From Ricordea florida (Eukaryota > Cnidaria > Anthozoa > Corallimorpharia > Ricordeidae), in assembly GCA_949710005.1 (NCBI GenBank), contig OX453272.1:26896130-26960129 (forward strand): a DNA stretch of 64,000 nt. Reading direction: 5' to 3'. Position numbers and translations under genes: made by a program. Positions 45,701-60,700 of the stretch are shown piece after piece (position 1 is the stretch's first letter; each line of letters begins with the position of its first letter). A model generated the notes under the pieces. The model searched no databases, had not been told where the DNA came from, and saw only the letters and a program-made list of their open reading frames with translations.

Positions 45701-48700
45701 CAAGAGAAGACATCAAATCAGGCAGAACCTCGCGAAAACCAGCCAAGTCATTTCAACGTTTGTATCCTGTACACATTTTAATCACCCCGACATTAATGTG
45801 GGCTCCAACCCATCAGTTCCTGCGAGCAAACGTTGTCGCCATGTAATAAAATCCCACGATGAAGATAAAGCGTAGCCGGTGCATGCAGATATAATTTATG
45901 GAATCACAGGAGTTTGTTATCTTTCCTCAAAAAGAGAAAATTGCATTATTCTCGGTCGGAGCTTATCCATTTTGAGCAATAACTGTGAGTTAAGAAATCC
46001 GTAAGTTTTGTTCTTACGAAACATTCCGTCTTCAAGTTGTAATTGAATAGGATGAAGGAAATTTAAATTAAGAGTAGTCCTCTAAACAAGTTTGCCTATT
46101 TATTCGAGTCCCCTTTGCAAAATGTTTCCTTTGCTTAAGGTTTTCGTGAAATTCTCTTGAAAACTTTGCATTTTCCTATTTCCTACTTTTTCTACTTTAA
46201 CGTATTTTGACTCGACCTACGGGCCCTTCAAAATATAGCACACCGGCGTGAAAAATACCCCGAAGAAAACATCTAGCTATTGTATTTTAACGTTGTAAAT
46301 AATTTAAAAATAATTAAATTTATAAAACAATTAAGAAATTAACCCAAAGCAATGTTAAATCACCACTATCAAACAGTATTTTTCGTTCTCGTTCAGAAGT
46401 GCAAACTGCGCCACGCAACACTATATTTTAAGTAGGCATACGAGGGATGGAATTTAATGTTTTTGTTGTTGTTGTTGTTTCACTTCTTTTTTTTTCTTCG
46501 CAGATTTTTTTTGTGCTTTACATCAAGCAAAGTATTGCAATACCTGCTATAATTGTAGTTCAGTTATAGCGGCAGGAGTGTTGTACTTGGTGTTAAGTGT
46601 AAAAATAATATTTGTGTCACGCAGTTCCTGTTCCCTTTTATGCTAAGAGGCATGTCTCGTGGTAAGGACCAGCTGCAATAAATATCTGATTATTATCATT
46701 ATTATATATCTATTATATATAATGGAAAGTACTCGCTAGATACATAACGTACTCCATATTGGAGGTCTGTAAGTGTCACATCCCTCCGAAGGTCTTCTCT
46801 CGTAGAACAGCTGACACATTCTGGATTGAACACAACAGTACTGATATCCCTGGACATCGAGTGCTTCGTGCAGTTCTTTGAAAAAAAACTGGTGGTATTG
46901 GTCTACGGTACCTCCGCCTTCACCCACTATAAGTGCTCCAAACCTCCCCGTAGTATCTCCCCAGCCGTAGTAGCAGCAGCGGCGACCGCGGCCCGCAATG
47001 GATGGGAATTGCGTGTATACACAGTAGGTCCCAAAAGAGACTGATGGAATCCACCGAAATCTTCTATCCCAGAGACCCTGCCAAATTGTGCAGGGACAAG
47101 GTTCCAGGTTATCAGGGTATTTGCTGGGGTCTGGCTGATTTTTAAACCAACGTATGCACCTCAATTCACCATCTTGTTCACCCAAGGAATTTTCTAGTCT
47201 GAAAAACCATATTCCAATCAAGCTGGTGTTGCCAAGAACGCTGTCGATTTTCTCTGTTTGGACGTATCCCGACCTAACGAAGAAAAATATGAATATCTCG
47301 AGTTTAAATTAGTTTATTCAAATAGCAAAAAAATTGCTTTTGAAAGATAAGCAGTGAACTGAGAAACTATACATCCAAAATGTAGAGATTTTTTTTCAAA
47401 TACCTGTAGTATCTTTACTTGTTTATTTCGTTTTATAACACTTTAGCTTATAATAACATTTATTACACGTAATACGATAATTTTATTCCATAAAGCTGAT
47501 TTGTACAAATTTATACGCTTTATTTTCACATGTGAGAGTATACAACCAATCAGATTGGCGTACAGCTGTTTCACATGTGAAAGTTAACTAATCAACGATA
47601 GTGCAAGGCTTTTCTGAGTCAATCCAAATCGTGCATCGTTACATTTTTAGCGGCGTGCCTCCTTCAGATTTTTCTTCCGAAAATTGCGAAGGCGGAGGAA
47701 AGCTCTTGGTTTGTGTCGGTTGGTTGCTCCGTGGACGAGTATGTACAGCATCAAGAAAACAGAAACACAGAGAGATGTCTTGTTGCTCAAAAAATGTTAG
47801 TTTCAATGAACGTGCAGAGAGAGATTGAAAATATTGATGCAAAACATCTCGACCTGTTAATCGCCAATTTTCTGCTTCAAGTTCGAAAGAAAGACGGACA
47901 ACAATACGAACCCACATCGCTCAGGTCTTTCAAGCTTTGATCGTTATTTAAGAAAGAAAGAGTATTCCTCAACCATTATGGAAGGAAAGGAGTTCAGCAA
48001 TTTTTTTCCTAGATGTAGTGCGATATTTTCCACTGCTATTAAATTTGCATTTGCTTCTGTTGATAGTGAGTTTTTGTTCCGTTCTAATTTACGTTCAGAA
48101 AACTATTTTAATAAAAAATTCTCCTTTTAAGTGCAATAAATAACTCACGTCACAGAAAGTACTTTTTACGGAGGTGTATTCACTGGTTGTTTGTATCAAA
48201 AGACCTCGCTCGTTCCGGTTTTTGACCCAAACAACTCGTGAATACAACCCCGTACGTCGCATTTTCTATGACGTAAACTATATATATACGTTACTTCCTT
48301 TACCGTACAAAACTGTAACAACTGTAACAATACAACTGTACAATACTTAGGTTAACAACTTAACTGTACAATACTTAGGTTAAAACTACTTTCACACTTA
48401 TAATGCACTGCTTACATAAAGATATGTTGTTGTTTTGTTTGGTTTAAATTTTATTTTCCTTTGTTTTTAGGCATCGAATGTACGATAATGAGTTCAAAAC
48501 AATGACATTAAACTAAGGAGTAGTAGAGAAAAGTAAAAAAAAAATACCGCCTCTCACACAGACAGATACTTAGTAGTATCATTTTTACCCTCCAAGCTTA
48601 AGAAACAAATACAGTACATTTGCTTAATACAAGCACTTTTTTGTTTAGAATTGATTAAATTGCGCGCTACTGCATGACCCCATTGTCTTTTCCTCCATGG

Positions 48701-51700
48701 GATTGAGTCAAGCGATTTTACCTTCCTGTGGTCTGCCTTGTACTTACATTTTTTTCTCGTCTTCACCATATTTTTACTCCGATAAGCACAACTTCTGTAA
48801 TCGACGTCATATTGCATAGCTGCTGCGTCAGTAGGGCCGGTCGGTTGTTGATATTTTTCAATAATCTTCCCAGTTAAAGGATTTTAGTTAAAATGTTGAT
48901 CAATGGGGTTGTATGGCCATGTATAATTATGCCCAGGCAAAGTCCAATCTTTCTTAGGGGCACGGAGCTTTCCAATAGCTGAGTGAATGTCGAGGCCCGC
49001 CCCATCTATATCGGCTCCATCAGTCTACCGTTTTCTCGATCTGCCTTTTGCCGGGGTTACGCGTCTTCCCATACAGAAGATGTTCATTTTTCTATATCAA
49101 GGTGTTATGAGGAGAAGGTTCCAGAATATATTATGTATGCGGACGTTTACGTTGTCACGCATTCTTAGTTCTAGAGAATTTTAGAACACACGAACATGAT
49201 GTAAACGAATGAAGTAACTTTCTATAAATAGTTATTACTGTAATCTTTCCAATTTTTTAGAACTATCTGAAAATGTATTTAAAGAGTGTTATCGTATAAC
49301 TCTGAAACTTACGTGCGGACGCCCAGAGTGAGTCTAAAGTGGTAAAGAGTGATTTGGAGATCGCGCCGTTCGCCGAGGCTGAAGAAGCTATCCAAGGAAG
49401 AATTGAAGTTGTTTGTTATCAAGTGGATATCACAAAGGAGTTCGTGAGTTTAATGTTTTAAGTGGCGACTAAACTTATCTAGTTTTTAAGGTTAAAGGAC
49501 AGCTTGTTGACGCTTAGAGAATATTGAAGTTAGCGATCGCTCCAATTGTAGACAACTCGAATTATTTTAGTTGTCAGTTTCAAATAAAAAGTTGAGTTCG
49601 TACCCAAAGTACGTTTGTCATTCTTTTTCTGTACGGAGAGAGAAAACAGCCTTATTTATTTATTTATATATTCCTCTGTCATATCGTAACAAAGGAAAAA
49701 TAATTTCTCACTATTTGTTCTTTCCTACGTATATCATCAGAAAACGTGTTAAGGATATCTTTGGAACTTCTACCTCTGTTTCTTTCATTTAGGAAAAGCA
49801 GGCAATAATATCTACACCTTGCACTCTTGACCGACTGAAGCTTGTTGTCATTACGAAAGATATGTTTCTTTCATAATTTCCTCAATTCCAAATCCCATTC
49901 ATTCGGAGGTGGTAGGCCAGAAGAATCAAAGTGTAGAGAGTCTCTCTACTTCCGAAATCATCCATGTTGATGACGCAGTGTGAATCGTGCACGAATTTCT
50001 TTTCGTTGCTGGAGATTATTCATTTGATTGGGATGCTGAGGTATCTGTACCAATTTATTAGATCGACATTGGAAATGGGGATTTCTTTGAACCTTATCTC
50101 TTTTTACCAAATTACCGATGAAAAGTGGATGGTTGATGTGCATTCCTCTTCCGCGAGGTGGCTCGACATGCATCCTTTACCAAACATTTTGCTGATCAAG
50201 TCAATGGTGATAAGCACACCAATAAAAGTTAGCATTCCGAGGAACCAACCATATTGTCTACCACTGCGGACCAACGGCCTTTTTTCTGTTCTAGCGTCAT
50301 CGCTTGAACAAGTCTGTAAATCTTTATTTCGTTTGCTCCGTAGTCGTTTCCAAACATTTTCTTCATTGGCCACGGCTGTAGCCGCAGTTTTGATCAAGAA
50401 TTTCGCCAGACGTAACAGAGAAGAGAAAATATTATCATCGCGTTGTGCAGTTCTCTTAATTTGTGTCTTGCTCATCTTAAGATCGTTGTCCTTCCGCTCG
50501 CTGACCGTTTTTTTCATTTGCACACCTCCGTGACCGATCTGTTCCGATTTGACACTACGTGTTATGGCTGATCTAGTGAAGAAAGACTTTTGGCGACATT
50601 TTTGTCCGTCTGATAGTACAATCTTGTAATCTAATACAATTTTTTTCCTCAAACAACACTGGACCAGTTCGTTACCTATTTACTTAACCGCAAACTCCTT
50701 TTCGTTCAGGCATAGTTAGTAGAGGGTTCAGGACTACCGCTTAGACTTTGTAACCTAGATCGGCGGCTTCGTTTAGGCGGTGATACAGAGTTAAATTTCT
50801 CGGGTCGCCCATCATACCTGGCTCGGCCACTCTTAGATCGAGGTAGAGCAGAGGACAAGGTACATCGAAGTTGACGACGTTCAGCTGGACACCCGGGTTG
50901 AAGTTACTCCCTCTGTAATTCTATGGTTGTTATGGTCGTTTTTGATTATTTCATTTTCTTCCTGCAGTACAATCTCGAACTCAAGGTGCATTGGAGGCAA
51001 CAGCTGGTCTTGCAGTTCTTCGAAGAACGAAAGAAAGGTTGAGAGGAATGAGGGTTTCGACTGTTTTTTGCTCATTGGAAAGCTTCTCCCGAGCTAGGGT
51101 TCCAGGGTTTGTCAAGGCAGTAGCCGTCGCTGCTGATTCGACCCCATCAAGATACGAAGACTGGCTTTTCGCCGCGCTTCTCACATAATCGTTTGACTTG
51201 TCCAGAAAGTTCTTGATGAATAAGATTTTGCTGATGTTTCGGCTTCATAAACGACATTACTAGAGGACTTGACAGTCATGGGTGTATATTTTGCTGCCAG
51301 CTCGAGCATGACGAGCTCGAGATCTTTGCACGCCTTCTCTTCCTTACACCTTAGACGCTGCCTCCACATGTCATGCGAAGCCAACCTTCTGCATTCGTCC
51401 CTCTACCGCGCGGCCGCACCCCAGCCACGGTGTGAGTACCCTCATCGCTCTACTCAACTGAAAATTATTCTGCCCGCCGAACGGGCCGACTCGACAACCC
51501 TATTTGTGTGCTCCCCTTCGCGGCATAGCTCATATCTGTCACCAATGTGTAATAGAACAGATCCCCGTCCTCCTTCCACTCCATGCTTAGCTGAATATCT
51601 ATGATATTTTCCGGTTTTGCGTAGCCTTTCTTCAGATGACAGTTTACAAGACAGCTAACCACAATTCCGACATTCCTCCTTTGGGATCTTTTTTATCTAA

Positions 51701-54700
51701 TTTTGACAAGGGTACTCTCTATGAGTGCGAAGTGTGTGACGTTGCTTAAACGTTTTCCTACAAGCTTCGCCCAGATAATCACGAAGAGATCATATGCTTG
51801 GTGATTTCTTCAACGTCCTACCATCAAATGAAAGGTATTTTCCTTATTACATCGGGTGGTGCTCCGGCTAAATCAATAAGGATACCTGTCTCAGGGTCAG
51901 TGAATTCCATAAAGTTGACTACTCACTAGTGGAATTTTTTTATGTTGGCTGTCCTAGTGGAATCAATAAGGTGGCCTACCTCAGTGAATTCAGCCGTACC
52001 TTTGTGTATATACTGAGCAGCCACAGATTTCTAAATAGAAATCTACGGCGCGTGAGGGCATATACTGTGTTAGAAGTAAAGAAGAGTTCAACAAATACAA
52101 TCGAATACACAGACAGATAGTAGTATCATTTTTACCCTTTATGCTTAAAAACCAAATACAATAAGGTTAGGTGCATGGTTATGGGGTCGGGAATGGAAGA
52201 AAGAAGGACTGGTGTGCATGGTGGTACAGGTCATCTAAGAGTTGTTCTAGAAGTACTGTTTAATAAACGAGCAGAAGTGCTTTGAACTTGATAAAACACG
52301 ACGCGCGAGTTTATTAAAAAGCTTCAAAAACATGCGTTCCAACGCGTGTCCCGTGGGAGTTAAAACGGTTGCACTTTTATGCAAAAGAGAAAATTATAAC
52401 ACAAGAAAAACAAATGGACTTTAAAAACAGTTTGGAAATCATTAAAAGCATGCTTTTTTCCTTCGGTCTTCACTCTTCGTTGTCGAGGATCGAAAAAGTT
52501 GGTTAAAAATGGCTCCTAAGAGAAAGTTCGGAGTATCGAAAACTGGCGATGAAGAAAGTATTCTTGGAAAAATCTGTGCCAAATAAACACGATATGTTAT
52601 AAAGTGTACCTTTAATATTTTTGCACAGTGGCAAAATGCAAGGCCCAAGAAACAAGCAGCGAATGAAGAATTAGGGTTCCACGTGGAATGGGACAAAATC
52701 CAAAGTCTAGATACGAACATTGTTCATGGGACGACAGAGTCGTTGACGAAATTTGTTGAAGAAGTTTGCAAGGAAGATGAGTAACGGTATCCGCCCATAA
52801 GGTTGTACAGCATTATCTGCGGATAGCAACGTCATTTGGAAGACAGTAATGCATGTCGCGTTGTGAACCTATTATCGAAGGAAGATCAAAGGTCCATATT
52901 GAAATCACTCAATCGATTTATCTGTTTCCAAGGTATTGACATGGTTTTTCAGAACATATCTCGAAATTATTTCTTAGGCTAACTATATTTCAACGGGCTC
53001 TGGCCTCTGAAATGAGGATGGCTAATGAAGACGGCATGGCTAAGAAGACGAAGAAAGTAGAGCTGGAGGGCATTACGGAGGAAGAAGAGAAGATTCTCTT
53101 GGAGAAGAGTCGCCAGGGCTGTCATTCAGCTAAGTCAGTACTGAACACGATATCCTCTTATAATGAGACGTTGTTCGGTCTGCGAGCTATTGAACATAGA
53201 AATTTAAGATAAAATAATTTTAGAGTTGAATCTGATTGCATCATTTATGACGAGAGTGTATCTAAAACATATCACAGAGGTCTCAAAGATCTCAAATATA
53301 AACCCTGCATGTGTCGATGTGTCGATAAGAATGCAGATCATTTCCCATGTCTTTAACAATTGTTATGCCATGCATCTTAAGAATATTATACGATAATCTG
53401 AAGAAATAGATGGCTAACTCGTGCTACAAGATTGTTTCAAGAATCTGCAGACGAGAAATCGATTCGGGAACGTACTGGGCAATGTCATCGTTGTAATGTG
53501 TTTTTCACGTATGGTAAGACAAGTAACGAGGAAAAAGGAAAGGTTAGGAACATCTTGGGACCTCCTCGGGTAGATTTTCAAGTAAATGATAAAGAAATAA
53601 GTAAGATCGCTATTTTCGATAACGGAGCGAATATGAAGACAGATATGTCTAAACCTGTGTTTCACAATTACACATTTAATTTTGTAACCATGTAAAGACA
53701 TATAATAATAATTCTGTAATATTTACTGATAAAATAAAACTTTGGAATGCTGAGTTTAATGTTTGTGGGTCCGTTTTTTTCATATTTGCGACTTTTTGTA
53801 ATGACTGAAATTGTGATGGAGATGATCAAGATTGCTGTGACGTTTGTATTAAGATTGTTTTCATTTGAGATTCAGCGATAATTGCAAATTAAAGCTGCCA
53901 CCAGGCTCTTCAGATTGACCGTAGAATTACCAGGTATAGAATTTCATGCACGTGAAGTATTTGTGTCGTGTGGTATGCTCATGAATTAGTAATGAGCTTG
54001 TTAAGAATAATTAACGAGGGATCACCTCTCCTAGTGGGACCTCATCGCTACCTAGCTAACTTTTAATTGTATTTGGTTCTTGAGCAGGTTGGGCAAGAAT
54101 GATACATTATTACTTATTCTTTTACAATGTATGCATCATGTATTCCATGTTCTTATCGCAATGCCACAAATGAATCTTCCTAAAAAAAAAAGGAAAAGGT
54201 AAGCAGGTTCGATTTCTCATTTATTATTCCGAAAATCTTCTTTGATTTAAGTTTCCTTTGCTTATTAGTTAATTTTGACCAAACGTGCTTAAACTCACTC
54301 CAAACGTTGGCAGAATACGGACATTGAAAGATAAGATGTTTGACCGTTTCTTGGGATACTTGACAGAAACTGCAAATTAAAGATCATTGTGAATCAACCC
54401 AATTCTCGCTTATTAAGAATTTAGAAAAAGTATTGTTCAACACCTTGAATTGAAAACATAGTACAGATATTTGAAGAAAAATTGATTTTATCGATCAGTG
54501 TAAACGCTCTACGAGTCTCGTCCTTGGTAAGGCTAAATTTTGTGCACTGTTTGGGGTTGCTCTCTGCCAAATTCAGCAAGTTAGATTCAATAATATAATT
54601 TAAAATGATAATGTTAGCCTCTCGCGAAAACGTTCGTAGCTGCTTGTCACGGGATTCATGTCGCCACGAACGTCTGTTGAAATTAACCAACTGAACTCGT

Positions 54701-57700
54701 CGCCCGTTTTAGCAGAGGTTCGTTAGTGGTGGAGAAACGAGTGACAAAGCTATAGAACTACTGCTTACAGGTGGGACGCTGCGATTTTCTTGACCACTAC
54801 TCTATTTTTTAATAGATTTGCACACCAACGACTTGAGGAAAACGTTTGGACAAGGTGTGATGACATTTCTACAAACAGTAGCTATGTAGGAGCAGTTGTA
54901 AAGTTTACGACTGTTATGATTTTCAGGGTGATACGCACCATCTGTAGTTGAAAAAATGTCCATCTCTGTCCCCGGCGTTCCACCCAATCACGGGAAGGTT
55001 CCTCGATTCGGTGTAATACTTATAGTTGAATCTAACGGAAAAATGATTAAACTTTAATGCGTGAATAAGAGTATTACAAACTTACCTTATTACAAAAGCT
55101 TTTTTAGTTACTAATGAAGCCAGATAAACATCAGCTGTGAATGTTCAACTTGCATAGCGTGATTAACCTTCCTTACAAATTCGAAGCCTATAGCGTAAAC
55201 ACTATTTGTGTGGCGCGGATTTAAGACCTCGGAAATTTACAAAAAATGCATGAATTCTGTTAGGCAACTTTTTAAAGCCTTTAACTCCCTCTGCTATAAA
55301 TGTAACGTCCTGAAAATTCACTAGTTGCTGAGTTTTATAAGCTCCTTTGAATACTGTAAAGTATCTTGGGATGTTTCTTTTTAAAATTAATCTTAGATAA
55401 AATAGAAAAAAACGGACAAAGTTAATTGGTATATGACAACTCAGCTACTTTAGCATTTTGAGCAATCTGATTGGCTCTCCACTTCGGGATATTCGCCACT
55501 ATCCACCTCCTAGGAGGTAAATATCGCTGAGGCTTTCACGTAATACTTGTGCTAGTGAGGTTTGGTTCCAGATTGAACAAAATAGCGTCGAAGCGTAATA
55601 AAATGGCGGCCACTGATTCTTACTTTAGAGCTGTTTCCGAGGGTTTTCACAAAGTAATTTAAGCAAAACACGACCACGATGAAAGGCTGATCAGGGCGGA
55701 ACCAAAGAATAGCGCAAATGAACGACACAATGAAACTGTATGTCCAAAACAAAGTCGGGTAACTCTCTTTGTCGTGCGAATTACTATTCAGAATGTGAAA
55801 TAAAAATATTTCTAGGAGTTTTCTCGAGGACGCGTCAGTGTTAGACGGCAAACTTTTGGGTAAGATTTCCGCACAGTTCCCTATTTCATTATGCATGCTG
55901 TAGCCGGACGATTTCGTTCTCAGAAATGTTTGCACGCGCACTTCCCAAGACAATTCAACTACAGCATGCATACTGAAGTAGGGACCTGTGCGGAAATCTT
56001 ACCAACTTTCCTTGCATAATTCTGGATTAAATTTGAAAAGGAGGAGGAAGGAAAATCACCCACTGTCAGCTGCACAATAGCTAAAAAATTAGATGTTTTC
56101 ACCGGAACTGTTGTCCTCGACATCGCCGTCGCGTTTGCTTAAGCTCCCTACTGAGTTTAATGTATTTTTATATACCAAAGCAACTATTCTCTTCAGTCAC
56201 GATAAATAGTGGCTTTAGGAATATTTACCTCGTTGTTTCGCTAGTCGGCAAATACTCTATTTACCTCTCTTTCTGAGACTAATTGTTAGATATTCAGGCA
56301 AAAGGAATTTATAATTAAGTTCAAGATCATGATGATAGCAAATGTTAAAATTATTCAGGGGTCTCAAATCTACAGTAGAAGGAGGAAGGTGTTCACTAAA
56401 CTGGAGTTCATGTCAAGAAACTTACCAAATTGAAAGATGCTATTTAAAATTCCTCGTCTACTCCTGGTTGCTGGGGGAAATTAAACGGTACAATTGAAAT
56501 CCTGCTCGTTTCAGCAAGATTTTGGATAAGAAATGACTGTATTATGATTCCAACCTCCTGTCCAACCCTGTGTACCCTCAACTTAAAACCAAGGTGAGCA
56601 ACATTTTTCCTGAAAACTCTATCCTTTTAAAGTGCTCTCAAGTGGTAACGGACAAAACGAAAGGTTTAAATAGCTACATACACTCTGGTAGGAGCCGACC
56701 ATTGTATTCCGTTTTCAGGATAGTTGAATGTGACAAAAGAGTAAACACCGTCAGTGGCGATCACGGCCTGGAATGTGTTCATCTGGAAGAAACAAACGGT
56801 GTGAAGACAAAACTACAGTTCTTACAGCAAGGCCCGCAAAGACTCTCTACGGAAGAATTTATTGCGTTGTAAATCAACTTTAATACAGAAATTTCGTTCA
56901 AGACAGTTATTTTTTGGCGGTACTTCCTATGTCCAGACGCAAACATTAGTCCTGAAGTATACATGACAATCCCACAAGTTCAAAAATCAGAAGTTAAGAA
57001 ACTGGTACACTTAAGAAATGCGAAGGACGTATATAAAGAATGACGAATCAAGATACCACAGTTGCAATCACAGTGAGCAAAGAGGTCAGTTGGCGAATAT
57101 ACAATTGGATTCGATTGGCTTTTCTCAAAGTCGATTTGACTCGGCTTATGAGTATTGGACATGGATGTAAGACAACATAAAAAAGAAGACAAGCAGTCAG
57201 TAGTTGATATTTATGGAATGTTGCTTGTACTCTCGGACCGAGGTTGTTGTTGCTATTGGCCTGTACAGATAAGCCTCAAATGGCTGATGTGCGGATTAAC
57301 CTTAAGAACGATATGCATGAAGCTTAAAAGGCTATTCTCCACAAGACTCACCAAGTTCTCCGTCTCAGCGTTAAGGTTTGAAGGTCGAAGGTTTACCCAC
57401 GTGACAACAAGTAGCCATGACGCTTCGAATGCCGTTGGTAGAGGACTGGGGATAAGTCTGTAGACATTACACGTTGCTTTTCTCAATATTTCCCCGAATT
57501 CCGGTGTCGACTTTGTATACGTGCGATAGTAAACCTTTGAAAGACCAGAGGTGAAGGAAGTCCACAAATCTACGTCACTCCAATAAGGAGCCAACATCGG
57601 GATACGTGAAAGCCAGTATCTGAGTCCAAACTTGTATGGCCAGCGGATGCGGATAAAGAACTTGAACTGGAGGACTCCATTCGCACAAATCTGTCAATGT

Positions 57701-60700
57701 GGGATAATTTAAAAAAAAATAAACTGCTTTATTTAAGTTCCAAGATATTCACCATAAAGTGAAAAGAAACATTTCAAAACTGAACCAAATCTTTGCCTGA
57801 AGAGTCGAAACCATAAGGACGCTAAACTGTTTACTGGTTACATACTTAGCCAATTAGTGGAAACCCGGGTTATCTGTAATCCATATACTTACATAAATTG
57901 ATTGAAATCGTTGCTCAAATATAACCATTCCACCATCGGGAATGTCAATCTTGCAGCAAAAATATGGAAAAAGGAAGCACTCTACATTTGAGTCTCCAGC
58001 GGCATCTCCATAAGGATACATCCGGGGGATTGAACCTAGGGATTTCACATACGGCAAAAACAAAGTAATAAATCAATGCATCAATACAATTGCCCAATAA
58101 TCAGTGGTGTTTTCTTGGTGTTTGGGAAGCTTTTGTTTCGTTACATTATTTAAGAGGAGAGGACAATGTTCAGTGTCTCTAAGAAACTACAATATACATG
58201 TGATGTTACTCAGTTGATAAAATAACAAAAAGCATGTTGGAGATATGCCTAAGTAAATGTCTGAAAATTTGGTGCCCGGGTTTCTGGACACGCCTAAAAT
58301 ATTCAAGCTTATTTAAAGGACATAATTTCTGTCATTTATCAGTATGACACTTTCACTGATAACATTCTAATAATATATACGCTTTGTTAGAAAGCCGTCA
58401 GTAAAAAATCCGCTCTTCTTTGTTTTCTGTTTAGCATTACACACTTAACAGACAAATCAAGCAAGAAACATGACATGTCATGTTGGCGGGTTTGTTAAAA
58501 GAACCCTTGATTACGTGAGATTCTTGTCTACAAAACACGGTAATTTCTTGGGATCGAGTCTCTATTTTGTAAGTCCTGTTTCAAAGCTACAAAGATTTTC
58601 GATTCCCAACCCTTTAATTTTGTAATTTGGACAATTCATTATAACCAGAAAAAGATTGTCTACATACATTCAACTGTCAGCGTTGCAGGTTTACAGGTAT
58701 TGCCTCCTTCACTGTTGTTTGCTACACATTTGTACTCTCCTGCATCTGTCCTGCTAAGATTTGTTATACTCAGCTTTGTTCCATCTTGACTTATACTGAT
58801 TCTGGAATCTGCACTGGAATTTACATCCAAATTATCTTTCTGCCATGTTAATTTTGGTATTGGCACCCCAGCTGCATTGCAAGATAGAGTCACGTCTTCT
58901 CCTTCGTCCTTAGTGACATTCTCTGGATGACTGGTGCATTCAGGTGGTGGATCTGTTACGAAAGAATGGATGCATCTGTTATTGGTAACAAAAGTATAAA
59001 TTCAAAGAATTTTCTAATAGAAATGAAAAAGCAGTTACAATGTAATAATAATCGCAGAAATCAGTTTTTCCATTACTCCCATCCGTGAATAGGCGGTAAA
59101 TTCTGGTGGAATATATGAGGAAGATATTGCAACGCTCTTTTCTTTTAAGAAAACATGCATGCAGTCATGTAAAATTGCTGATAACATATACCATTTGTCG
59201 AGGAAATAATTCCTTGCAAAAAGCAATTCTGTTCTCATTTTTTCGACTATTTTGTCAGTCTAGTGTTGTTACTGATTAGGCATTGAAAATATCGTTTGTG
59301 AAAAAGCCGTTTAATGATCTGCTATTCTTGTATTTCAGTTTAGAAATACATAAATTAAGCAACAAACTTGAAATGTCGTGTTTCAACGATTAAAAGATCG
59401 TTTTTGTAAGAAGTGCGAAACTCTTTGCTTACTTGGGATGAACTTACTATTCTTTAGCTCCTGTTTTAAAGTTTTAAAGATTTTCGATTGCCATACCTTT
59501 GCTATTGTAATTAAAATATTATTTGTCATTATAACAAGACAAAGATAAAATGGCAAAATAAAATGGTTGTTGTTGTGGTTAAGATTGTCTCCATACATTG
59601 AACTGTCAGTGTTGCAGGTTTAGAAGTATTTCTTCCGTCACTGTTGTTTGCTACACATTTATAATCTCCTGCATCTGTCCTGCTAAGATTTGTTATATTC
59701 AGCTGTGTCCCATCTTGACTGATAATGACTCTGGAATCCGCACTGGCATATATATCCAAATCATCTTTCTGCCAGGTGAGTTTTGGTGTTGGCACTCCAG
59801 TTGCACTGCAAGATAGAGTTAATTCTTCTCCTTCCTTCTTAGTGACACTCTGAGGATGGCTGGTAAGCTCAGGTGGATCTGTTACAAAAGAATGGATGTA
59901 TCTATTGTTGGTAAAGAAACTGTTGATCTCATAGTAAGAGCTGCTTAATGTGTTCATTAACTCTTAATATCTTGATTACTGTAATCCTTTCTGAGCTAAT
60001 AGTTCTTTAAGGACGCGTCATTGCTATATTCAGAGCTCCTGCTCTTAATAACTGTACCAAATGCCTTACCTAATGAAGAGGTAGTGTTTTAAGAGCTTAA
60101 TGTTAAATACAATTAACTTCAGTGTAAGAGAGAGAAAAAAAAGGAAGGCTATATTGCAGGCGGTACACTGATTCGATGTATTCAATTGTTTTATATTTCA
60201 AAATCCTAATTATTATTACTATTATTATTGTTATTATTATTAGGTCTCTTATATAGTCATATTGACCAGGGATAACGAATTACGTACACTGTACGAGCTG
60301 ATATTTCAATCCTCAACGTTTTTCTGATTTCTTTGAAGGGAAATCATATATATAAAAAAACGTACTTGTTGGATCACTAAATTGTTGATATTCTCATGAG
60401 AAATTAATTTCAGTTTATAAATAACTCGATCGTAAGGAATATTTTGGTTGGCCTAAGACCTATAATAACTTAAATGAACATATTTATTTAGCAAAACTCA
60501 TTAAGACCTGCCATTATGAGATGATCAGAGAGCAAACCGTGGAGATGAATATCAGTTTTTAAGATAAAATTAATAATATCTCGATTCGCTTGAAACTAAA
60601 ATGAATAAAACCCATGACTTAAGTCATTTATATCGCAAAATAGTATGGTACAATAGTACCAAATTATTTTCAATGCTCTTACTGACCAACAAAACGGGAC

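Noticed and set aside
50104..51700. Host gene on the minus strand inside the NIDO-AMOP intron
   Set aside because: The frames are broken, intronless and flanked by other element relics, which suits an old large DNA element better.
54900..54990. Apparent frameshift in a T6 run in NIDO exon 4 (the ORF continues in another frame through [12 protein letters not shown])
   Set aside because: A donor GTGCGT at 54938 ends the exon before the shift matters. Its phase fits the AMOP exon exactly, so no break is needed.
55552..55971. 139-aa minus-strand ORF with hydrophobic segments
   Set aside because: It crosses a hairpin repeat inside a mucin intron, has no domain and no splice continuity.
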